Source of the DNA: an uncultured Deferribacteraceae bacterium
GTDB taxonomy: Bacteria > Chrysiogenota > Deferribacteres > CAMZNJ01
Direction: 5' to 3'
DNA: 43,838 nt
Assembly (NCBI GenBank): GCA_947313855.1
Contig: CAMZNS010000022.1
Coordinates: 1 to 43,838 of the forward strand
Below the pieces are notes generated by a model. That model was not told where the DNA came from. It did not search any database and saw only the letters and a list, made by a program, of their open reading frames with translations. The stretch's first letter is position 1. The number at the start of each line of letters is the position of its first letter. Shown here one piece after another: positions 7,991 to 14,441 of this stretch. Position numbers and translations under genes: made by a program.

Positions 7991-8597
7991 CGTACAGCAA
8001 CTCTGTGGCAGTATCTTTGGCAACATCGATGTAGCTAGTATCCTTGTGGATGGTGCTAGCAACGATACCCCCTTCGTACAGCAGGTATATTGCTGTGGCA
8101 ATGGTTTGTCTGCTAGTTTTGTGCCCCCGTCCAGCTGTTCCGCTATGGGCGAAGTGCGACTCTAGGGCATCGGAGATGCATCCCTGCAGGGCAGTTTTGT
8201 AGTTAGCAACAATACTGCTCATTTCGTCACTTAAAGTGGTGTTACTTGTGCCTATGTAGGTGCTGATGAAGGGGCATCCGAGGCTTATGTCGTCGTTGAA
8301 GAGGGTTTTGGCGTAATTAAACACCACTGTAGCCTTGGAAATGCTGTCGGTTTTGCGTTCCATGAGTGTTTTGATGACTTCCAGGGAGGATTTTTGTCTT
8401 CGCGTTAGGTATTCGACCCCGAGTTCCTCTTTTGAGGCGAAGTTGAGGTAGAATGATGATTTGGAGACTCCAGCCTCTTTCAGGATTTCGTTTAGCGATG
8501 TTGCTTCGTACCCTTTTTGGCGAAAAAGTACGGAGGCTTTGCCGATTATGTTTTGTTGAGTGTTGTGTCGTTTTTGTCTAGCGTTGAGGCTGTCCAT
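7887..8597 (-). CDS. TetR/AcrR family transcriptional repressor with repeat-derived tail
   Basis: 236 aa. Residues about 14-60 form the TetR helix-turn-helix (KASVLFRQKGYEATSLNEI, then GVSKSSFYLNFASKEEL); the rest is a helical ligand domain with GCPF, as in the LmrA/NemR-like branch. The ligand is unknown and no efflux pump or enzyme target is adjacent; nrdJ is divergent 440 bp away. The start ATG has GGAGG upstream. The last about 32 residues (from ATPRNTTTTGG) are translated from the flanking minisatellite. The copy that is read has six C where the other two copies have four, which sets the frame. A normal TetR would end near LLYAY. Probably autoregulated through the palindrome in its promoter. 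Confidence 0.88.
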   Translation of the reverse strand: MDSLNARQKRHNTQQNIIGKASVLFRQKGYEATSLNEILKEAGVSKSSFYLNFASKEELGVEYLTRRQKSSLEVIKTLMERKTDSISKATVVFNYAKTLFNDDISLGCPFISTYIGTSNTTLSDEMSSIVANYKTALQGCISDALESHFAHSGTAGRGHKTSRQTIATAIYLLYEGGIVASTIHKDTSYIDVAKDTATELLYAYATPRNTTTTGGNKVEQGRATLDSAMLDSAGQR

Positions 8598-8640
8598 GTT
8601 TGTGTGTCCTCCGTTGGCAAGGCTTTCTGATGTATTTTAG

Positions 8641-8669
8641 CAATTATGGACTAGTCAGTCCAGTGGAAT
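8641..8669 (-). promoter_or_regulatory. tetR promoter with overlapping palindromic operator
   Basis: TGGACT-AGTC-AGTCCA (8647-8662) is a perfect dyad with 6-bp arms. On the minus strand TGGACT is followed after 17 bp by TAAAAT, so the dyad would cover the -35 and part of the spacer of the tetR promoter. This geometry suits TetR autorepression. Binding is inferred. Confidence 0.5.
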
Positions 8670-8851
8670 CTTTAAGGCGGGGGGATGTGCTTGGTTGTGG
8701 TGGTTTTTGAGCTAAGTGTGGTGGTGATTATTTATTTAGCTATTTGGGAGGGATATTTTTCAGCATGATGATGGCGATGAGCCTTTGCTTTGGGGTTGGC
8801 AGGTGTCTGTATGTGAGTAATAGAAGGCTTCACCCCTCTCACAACTAACCA

Positions 8852-8911
8852 AACAGTGTTGTATTGTTTTTCATAACAGTGTTTGTTTGAATAAAATTAC
8901 GACGTTATATA
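8852..8911 (+). promoter_or_regulatory. Probable nrdJ promoter with paired AACAGTGTT boxes
   Basis: TTGTTT (8883-8888) and TATATA (8906-8911) are 17 bp apart. Two copies of the near-palindrome AACAGTGTT lie at 8852-8860 and 8875-8883, the second touching the -35. The leader to the nrdJ ATG is about 120 nt and includes a short CA-rich run; I see no B12-box of a cobalamin riboswitch. The boxes do not fit the NrdR consensus well, so the regulator is unknown. Confidence 0.4.
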
Positions 8912-9037
8912 AAAAACGCTCTTTCTTTGGTTGTGTGCAACGTGTTTAACTACTTTTTGAATGGATTAATACACAGCACACACACAGCACACACCTACCC
9001 TCTTGCGGGGTTCAAATACAATTATTTAGGGGTTAAT

Positions 9038-11545
9038 ATGTTTAACACTGAGCCGAAGTTTACTCAAAACGCATTGTCTATTTTGGAGAAGCGTTACCTA
9101 CATCGTGGGTTGCTTGCTGAGGAGAAGGGTGACCTTGGTCATGGTCAGACTAGTAATGCCACCGATAGTACGACCGATAGTACGACCGATAATGCCACCT
9201 CTAGTACCACCGCTAAGGCTACCGATAGTGCCACCGCTAAGGCTACCGATAGTACGACCGATAATGCCACCTCGAGTACCACCGCTAAGGCTACCGATAG
9301 TGCCACCGATAATGCCACCTCTAGTACTACTGAGACGCCTAGGGAGATGTTTATTCGTGTTGCGTCTAACTTGGCTCTAGGGGATGCTAAGTACGGTGTA
9401 AGCGACTCTGAGATTGCTTCTACGACGGGTATGTTTTACGATGAGATGGCAAGCTTGCGATTCCTACCGAACTCCCCTGCTCTTATGAATGCGAACACCT
9501 ATTTGCAACAGCTTTCGGCATGTTTTATGTTGCCTGTTGGCGATTCTTTGGGTGGAATTTTTGATTCGGCGAAAACAACGGCGATAATACATCGTTCGGG
9601 TGGTGGAACAACGTTTTCGTTTTCTCATTTGCGTCCTAGTAATATGTTGGCGTCTACAGATAAGGGTGTTTCCGGTGGTCCTGTGTCGTTCATGGGTGTG
9701 TTCAACGCTGCGACGGAGACCATTAGTCATACGGGAATACGTTGCGGTTTGAATATTGCGCGGCTTCATATGAGCCACCCTGATATTGAGGAGTTTGTTT
9801 ACGCTAAGTCGAGTGGTAGGTTGAATTTGTCGAGTTTTACCCTTGCTGTTGTTATGGATAGCGAGTTTATGGAGGCGGTGAGTTTGAATCGGAGCTACGA
9901 TCTTCGCAACCCTTCTACGGGAGAGGTTGTTGGTAGTTATGATGCTCGGGGTATGTTGGGTAAAATTGTAGCTTTGACTGTTGCGAATAGTGGCACAGCA
10001 CCGCGTATTATTTTTGATGATGGTGGTTCGGGTAGTTTGCAGAGTTATGAGGCGTGCAATCTTGGTTCTATTAATCTTGGTAAGTTTGTTGTTGGTGGCG
10101 AGGTGGACTACGATGGTTTGCGCAAGACAGTGCACGTTGCTACCCATTTTTTGGATAATCTCATCGACATGACCCGTTACCCTACTGAGGAGATAAAGTT
10201 GGCGACAACGTCTAATCGTAAGATAGGCATCGGTGTTATGGGTCTTGCTGATATGTTTGCTTTGTTGGGAGTGTCTTACGGTTCAGCTGAGTCGTTGTTG
10301 ATTGCTTCTGAAGTTATGTCGTTCATCCGCAGTGAGAGTCGTGTTAAGTCTTGTGAGTTGGGTACGGTTCGCGGTTCATTTGTTGGGTTCGAGGAGTCTG
10401 CGTTCCCGGGTATGGGTTATTCTGCCATGCGTAACGCGGCGACCACGACCATTTCGCCAACACGTTCCATCTCGATTATTGCTGATGCGTCGTCGGGTAT
10501 CGAACCTTACTTTAGTATTGCCCATCGTCGTGTTGCTAGTGGTTCAGATACGAACGCGGTAGCAATCGATTCCAATGGCAACTTCATGGATGTGGCTATT
10601 GCTGAGGGGTTTTACTCGCAGGAGCTTATGGAGTCCATCGCCGATGCGAGTAGCTTGAAGAGTATTACGGATGTGCCGGAGAGATGGCGGAATATCTTTG
10701 TGACAACTTATGATGTTGGTTCAGACGAACATATCAGCATGCAGTGGGCATTTCAGCAGCATACTGATGGTTTGGTAAGCAAAACAATCAACATGGGGGA
10801 GAACGCTACCCACGACGATGTTGAGCGTGCGATTATTCATGCCCATGATTTGGGGTGCAAAAGTATCGATATTTACGTCCACAAGGGTACGACGGAGTCA
10901 CCAGAGCCTGCTGCGTCAAGTGTTGGTGTTGCTGTTGGTGTTGCTGTTGGTGTTGGGGGTGGTGCTACCCTGCCCCCTAGCATGGACGAAATGAAACCGG
11001 TGGTACGAGCTCGCCCCAAAGTGCTTGTGGGTAAAACCATGGAGATGATGACGGGTTGTGGCAAGCTGTACGTTACCACAAATATGGACAAAGATGGGAA
11101 CGCCTTTGAGGTGTTCACGCGTATGGGTAAGGTTGGCGGATGTGCTAGTAGTTACACGGAGGCGATAGGTCGTCTTGTGTCTGTGTCCATGCGTGCGGGT
11201 ATCGGGGTGGACAAAATCTCTCGACAGCTCAAAGGGATATCCTGCCACATGCCATACGGGTTCGGTCAAAACAAGGTGCTCTCATGTGCGGACGCTGTGG
11301 GCAAGGCATTGGAAGAGGTTTACGAAGATAATGTTATGATATCGCCGAGTCGCAAGCAGGGTAATGACGCTACCATGATGGATGCCCTTTTACAGGGCAC
11401 GACGCCACCTACTCCAAGGGAGAAGCCTAGTAAGAAGGCGGTTGTTGTTCATCACCCTGGTGCGTGTCCGGAGTGTGGTGGTCCTGTGTCTCCTGTTGAG
11501 GGTTGCGATGTATGTTATTCGTGTGGTTATTCCCACTGCAACTAG
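9038..11545 (+). CDS. nrdJ: Class II (B12-dependent) ribonucleotide reductase NrdJ-like, catalytic loop missing
   Basis: About 835 aa. NrdJ signatures in order: SACFMLPVGDSL with the first redox Cys, GGGTTFSFSHLRPS, HPDIEEF, YEACNLGSINL with the second redox Cys, IGIGVMGLADMF, the ADASSGIEP loop, a C-terminal domain, and the cysteine-rich tail CPECG...CDVCYSCGYSHC used for re-reduction. Family members make deoxynucleotides using adenosylcobalamin to generate a thiyl radical on the Cys of a conserved NPCGE loop. Here IIFDD is joined to SYEACNLGS by only about eight residues; about 21 residues including NPCGE are absent in all frames. RRGAN is also changed to RCGLN. As written the protein should be inactive in canonical chemistry. 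ATG 9038 has TAGGGG upstream and fits the family start; the earlier TTG (8927) is rejected. Two internal 12-bp repeats. Confidence 0.85.
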   Translation: MFNTEPKFTQNALSILEKRYLHRGLLAEEKGDLGHGQTSNATDSTTDSTTDNATSSTTAKATDSATAKATDSTTDNATSSTTAKATDSATDNATSSTTETPREMFIRVASNLALGDAKYGVSDSEIASTTGMFYDEMASLRFLPNSPALMNANTYLQQLSACFMLPVGDSLGGIFDSAKTTAIIHRSGGGTTFSFSHLRPSNMLASTDKGVSGGPVSFMGVFNAATETISHTGIRCGLNIARLHMSHPDIEEFVYAKSSGRLNLSSFTLAVVMDSEFMEAVSLNRSYDLRNPSTGEVVGSYDARGMLGKIVALTVANSGTAPRIIFDDGGSGSLQSYEACNLGSINLGKFVVGGEVDYDGLRKTVHVATHFLDNLIDMTRYPTEEIKLATTSNRKIGIGVMGLADMFALLGVSYGSAESLLIASEVMSFIRSESRVKSCELGTVRGSFVGFEESAFPGMGYSAMRNAATTTISPTRSISIIADASSGIEPYFSIAHRRVASGSDTNAVAIDSNGNFMDVAIAEGFYSQELMESIADASSLKSITDVPERWRNIFVTTYDVGSDEHISMQWAFQQHTDGLVSKTINMGENATHDDVERAIIHAHDLGCKSIDIYVHKGTTESPEPAASSVGVAVGVAVGVGGGATLPPSMDEMKPVVRARPKVLVGKTMEMMTGCGKLYVTTNMDKDGNAFEVFTRMGKVGGCASSYTEAIGRLVSVSMRAGIGVDKISRQLKGISCHMPYGFGQNKVLSCADAVGKALEEVYEDNVMISPSRKQGNDATMMDALLQGTTPPTPREKPSKKAVVVHHPGACPECGGPVSPVEGCDVCYSCGYSHCN
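9149..9328. repeat. Fifteen 12-bp units in the nrdJ N-terminal region
   Basis: Exactly 180 bp of 12-bp units coding Thr-x-x-Ala/Thr tetrapeptides (TDST, TDNA, TSST, TAKA, TDSA), with a higher-order order repeated about every 72 bp. It lies between the start region and the ATP-cone-free catalytic part, presumably as a disordered linker. Confidence 0.95.
10922..10957. repeat. 12-bp tandem repeat in nrdJ (VGVA units)
   Basis: Three units of GTTGGTGTTGCT (the last ending GGG) code VGVAVGVAVGVG, in the linker between the catalytic barrel and the C-terminal domain. Confidence 0.85.
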
Positions 11546-11616
11546 CGTTCGTAGGTGGTTTTGGCTTAGCGAGTGGTTTAGTTGTGGTTCAGGTTCCACT
11601 ACTGATTGGGCGTAAA

Positions 11617-11648
11617 AAAGGGGAAGCATGTTTGTGTGCTTCCCCTTT
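11617..11648. terminator. Bidirectional intrinsic terminator between nrdJ and htpG
   Basis: A 12-bp perfect stem AAAGGGGAAGCA / TGCTTCCCCTTT with an 8-nt loop lies between two convergent stop codons. A-rich and T-rich flanks let it work for both genes. Confidence 0.88.
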
Positions 11649-11678
11649 CTGTTTGTGTAGAGCTTGTGTTCCGTGTTG

Positions 11679-13637
11679 CTACAGTATTTTGGTCATAAGG
11701 TTTGTGACTCTTTTTACGTAGTCTCCAGGGTTGTCCAGTGTGCCTCCTTCGGAAACGACGGCGTTATCGTAGAGTAGTTGTGCGTACCCTTTGAGGTCGT
11801 CGGAGTTTGCGTCCTTGGCGTGGAGTTGTTGCAATTTTTTCACAAGTTCGTGGTTCATGTTAATCTCCATCCCTTTTTTGGGTGGAGTGTATTCTTGTCC
11901 CATGGATTCGAGAATTCGTTGCATGTGGGGATCGGGAGCGAACCCTTGGTTTGTGAGTAGTGAGGGGTAGCTTCGCAGGCGTGTGGATGGGATAACGTCT
12001 GATACGTTGTCGGTTAGCGCCTCTTTGAGGAAGTCGACGAAGTTTGTTTCGTCGTCTGAGAGGTTTGGTTGTTCTTTGTTGTCTTCGTCGTCGTTCGTTG
12101 TTTTCGGTGTAGCGTCGGAGGCAGAGAGTAGTTGTTTCCCTTTGAATTCACCTAGTGTTCGCAATATCATGTCGTCGATGTCGTCTGTTGCGAAGATTAC
12201 TTCAAGCCCTTTGCTTTGTAGTTCTTCGATGTATGGAGATTCTTGTAGTTGGCTTCTTGATTGTCCTGTGATGTAGTGTATGTTGTTTTTGTTTTCGGGT
12301 AGTCGTTGAATGTATTCGTCCAGCGTTGTGAAGTTTCCGGGTTCGGTTGCTGTTGATTCGAATAGTAGTAGTGCGGCGACGTCTTCTTTACGTTCCATAT
12401 CGTAGTGGATCCCTTCTTTGAGTACTTTGCCGAATTCGCCGTAGAATTTTGTATATTCGTCGCGTTCATTTTTGAGTGTAGATTTTAGTGTTGCGAGTAT
12501 TTTTTTGGATATGCTTTTGCGCATCATGTCCACTTGTTTGTTGCTTTGCAGTATTTCTCTTGAGACGTTGAGTGGTAGGTCGCTGCTGTCTACCACACCT
12601 TTGACGAATCTCAAGTGTAGGGGTACAAGTTGTTCGCAGTTTTCCATGATTTGCACTCGTCGTACGTACAGTGTTGGTCCTATTTTGTAGTCTTTGTAGT
12701 AGATGTCCAGCTGTACTTTTGATGGTATAAAGAGCATGGCGTTGAATTCGTTTGTGCCTTCAGCTCGGTAGTGAATGGTTTTGAATGGTTCGAGGAAGTC
12801 TCTTGTTTGTTGTTTGTAGAATTGGTTGTATTCTTCGTCGGTAACTTCCGATTTTGGTTTCATCCACAGTGCTTGCATGGAGTTTAGAGTAACGTCTTTC
12901 ATTTCGGTGGTAGTTTCTTCGGTGGTATCAGCGTCGTCGGTATCGCTATCGGTATCGGTATCGGTATCGGTATCGGTGTTGTCAACGGGTACAACAGTTT
13001 CTTCCTGCATTATGATTGGGTATGATATGAAGTTTGAGTAACGTGTAACGAGTTCTTTGATTGTGTAGGCGTCGAGGAATTCGTTGTTGTCGTCTCCCAA
13101 GTGCAGTATAATTTCTGTGCCTTCGGTTCTTGGGTTGTCCAGTTCTACTAGGGAGTATGCACCCTCTTTCAGGGATGATTCCCATTTGATGGCTTTGGAA
13201 ATTTTGCCATTTTCGGGTACACGTTGGGATAAGACAGTCACCTTGTCGGCAACCATGAAAGAGGCATAGAATCCGACTCCGAATTGACCGATGAGGTCAG
13301 CATTATCGTCCCCCCCTTCGGCCATTTTTTCCATAAAGGCTTTCGTGCCTGAGTGTGCGATTGTTCCCAGAGCAATTTTGGCGTCTTGTAGGTTCATCCC
13401 TATTCCGTTGTCGGAAATGGTTAGAGTTTTGGCATCGTTGTCGATGTTCAGGCGTATTTCCCACTGTTTTTCGTCAACACTTTTGTCGGTCAAGGATAAG
13501 ACACGAGCTTTGTCGATGGCATCCGATGAGTTTGAGATTAGTTCACGTAGGAATACTTCTTTGTTGGAGTATAGTGAGTTGACTACGATATTTAGTAGTT
13601 GGCTCACCTCTGTTTGAAATTGAAATTGTGTACTCAT
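11679..13637 (-). CDS. htpG: Chaperone protein HtpG (Hsp90)
   Basis: 652 aa; E. coli HtpG has 624. The N-terminal GHKL ATPase domain shows NKEVFLRELISNSSDAIDKA, the DNGIGM motif and GQFGVGFYASFMVADKV; the middle domain follows from QALWMKPKSEVTDEEY and the C-terminal dimerisation domain closes it. It is a cytosolic ATP-driven folding chaperone. Between the N and middle domains lies an Asp-Thr dipeptide repeat (about 20 residues) from a 6-bp tandem repeat, in the place where eukaryotic Hsp90 has its charged linker and bacterial forms usually have little. ATG 13637 has GGAGAGG upstream. Own promoter at 13686-13714. Confidence 0.96.
   Translation of the reverse strand: MSTQFQFQTEVSQLLNIVVNSLYSNKEVFLRELISNSSDAIDKARVLSLTDKSVDEKQWEIRLNIDNDAKTLTISDNGIGMNLQDAKIALGTIAHSGTKAFMEKMAEGGDDNADLIGQFGVGFYASFMVADKVTVLSQRVPENGKISKAIKWESSLKEGAYSLVELDNPRTEGTEIILHLGDDNNEFLDAYTIKELVTRYSNFISYPIIMQEETVVPVDNTDTDTDTDTDSDTDDADTTEETTTEMKDVTLNSMQALWMKPKSEVTDEEYNQFYKQQTRDFLEPFKTIHYRAEGTNEFNAMLFIPSKVQLDIYYKDYKIGPTLYVRRVQIMENCEQLVPLHLRFVKGVVDSSDLPLNVSREILQSNKQVDMMRKSISKKILATLKSTLKNERDEYTKFYGEFGKVLKEGIHYDMERKEDVAALLLFESTATEPGNFTTLDEYIQRLPENKNNIHYITGQSRSQLQESPYIEELQSKGLEVIFATDDIDDMILRTLGEFKGKQLLSASDATPKTTNDDEDNKEQPNLSDDETNFVDFLKEALTDNVSDVIPSTRLRSYPSLLTNQGFAPDPHMQRILESMGQEYTPPKKGMEINMNHELVKKLQQLHAKDANSDDLKGYAQLLYDNAVVSEGGTLDNPGDYVKRVTNLMTKIL
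12935..12978. repeat. 6-bp tandem repeat coding the Asp-Thr linker of HtpG
   Basis: About seven units of TCGGTA/TCGCTA read as Asp-Thr/Asp-Ser on the minus strand. Confidence 0.9.
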
Positions 13638-13685
13638 GTTAAATATTCACCTCTCCTGTTTTTTAATGGAATTATTCACCGCACT

Positions 13686-13714
13686 ATTTTACTTGAGTTG
13701 TCAGAAAATGACAA
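13686..13714 (-). promoter_or_regulatory. htpG promoter with TTGTCA/TGACAA dyad
   Basis: Minus-strand TTGTCA (13709-13714) and TAAAAT (13686-13691) are 17 bp apart. The -35 is the left arm of the inverted repeat TTGTCA-TTTTC-TGACAA, a candidate operator. No CIRCE element is seen. Confidence 0.6.
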
Positions 13715-13750
13715 GTTTAAGTAAAAATATACATTGTGTGTTATTTCTGT

Positions 13751-13839
13751 CGGGGTTGTGATGCTGGCGGGGTTGTGATGCTGGCGGGGTTGTGATGCTG
13801 CTCTGGCGGGGTTGTGATGCTGGCGGGGTTGTGATGCTG
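13751..13839. repeat. Five copies of a 17-bp repeat upstream of htpG
   Basis: CGGGGTTGTGATGCTGG begins at 13751, 13768, 13785, 13807 and 13824; a 5-bp CTCTG insertion separates copies three and four. It sits just after the hfq-like stop. The 17-bp unit is not a codon multiple. Confidence 0.92.
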
Positions 13840-13855
13840 GTTGGGTTGTTGGTTG

Positions 13856-14311
13856 TTATTGAACTGAGTAGATAGATGGTTTGTAGATTAGGTGGAGTGT
13901 TTTTTCGGATCGAATAAGGGTTGTTGTTTGGTCGTAAGATACGAGTTTGCCTGCGAGTCGATCCCCTGTTCGGAGTATTACGGATATTTTGGCATATTTG
14001 TTTCGTAGTTTGTTGTTGTAGAAGCGATTTTGGGCATTGGTGTTGGTATTTTCGAGTCTGTAGTCTTTGATGTTGGCGAATGATTTGGTAAAGTTGGACA
14101 TATCTTTGCCACTGGTAAAGTGTATTGCTATGCAGACGGTTTGGTGTTTTTGGATAACGGAGTCACGCATTTTTGTATCACGAATGGCAATATCAGCTTG
14201 GGAGTATGTGAGGATATATGTTTCAATGGTGAGTTTTCGCAACTTGATACAGCATTTCACTTGGTTGGTGATGATGTAGTCTAAGAAGTTGTTTTCACAC
14301 GTATGCAACAT
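13856..14311 (-). CDS. hfq: Tandem (two-domain) Hfq-like RNA chaperone
   Basis: 151 aa, twice the size of an Hfq core. Residues about 95-150 match Hfq closely: QNRFYNNKLRN (helix), ISVILRTGDRLAGKLVSYDQ (Sm1) and LIYKPSIYSV (Sm2, canonical YKHAISTV). Residues about 5-64 also align: NNFLDYIITNQ, then ETYILTYSQADIAIR against the Sm1 core, and VIQKHQTVCI against Sm2. The KH pair survives in the first half only; the second half has KP. So it looks like two Hfq protomers in one chain, which could assemble as a trimer. Hfq helps small RNAs pair with mRNAs. The long start is supported by GTGGAGGATATATG; an internal ATG at 14101 lacks such a site. Own promoter upstream. The second-half call is strong, the first-half call moderate. 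Confidence 0.75.
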   Translation of the reverse strand: MLHTCENNFLDYIITNQVKCCIKLRKLTIETYILTYSQADIAIRDTKMRDSVIQKHQTVCIAIHFTSGKDMSNFTKSFANIKDYRLENTNTNAQNRFYNNKLRNKYAKISVILRTGDRLAGKLVSYDQTTTLIRSEKTLHLIYKPSIYSVQ

Positions 14312-14386
14312 ATATCCTCCACTTTTTTTAGTTTGCTACTAATTGTACCTGTTGATTAAGTGGTGTGTATACTATTAATCTTGTCA

Positions 14387-14415
14387 ATTGTACATGAAAA
14401 AATAGTTTTAGTCAA
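14387..14415 (-). promoter_or_regulatory. Promoter of the hfq-like gene
   Basis: Minus-strand TTGACT (14410-14415) and TACAAT (14387-14392), 17 bp apart, giving a leader of about 70 nt before the strong ribosome binding site. Confidence 0.55.
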
Positions 14416-14441
14416 ACCAAGAAGTATTAATTAAAGATATA

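Noticed and set aside
7607-8165. Plus-strand ORFs of 86-90 aa in the minisatellite
   Set aside because: They are translations of the repeat and antisense to tetR; no independent coding evidence.
8852-8883. NrdR boxes in front of nrdJ
   Set aside because: The two AACAGTGTT copies are too short and do not match the NrdR consensus or its usual spacing; kept only as unknown boxes.
8911-9037. Cobalamin riboswitch ahead of nrdJ
   Set aside because: The leader is only about 120 nt and shows no B12-box or matching stems.
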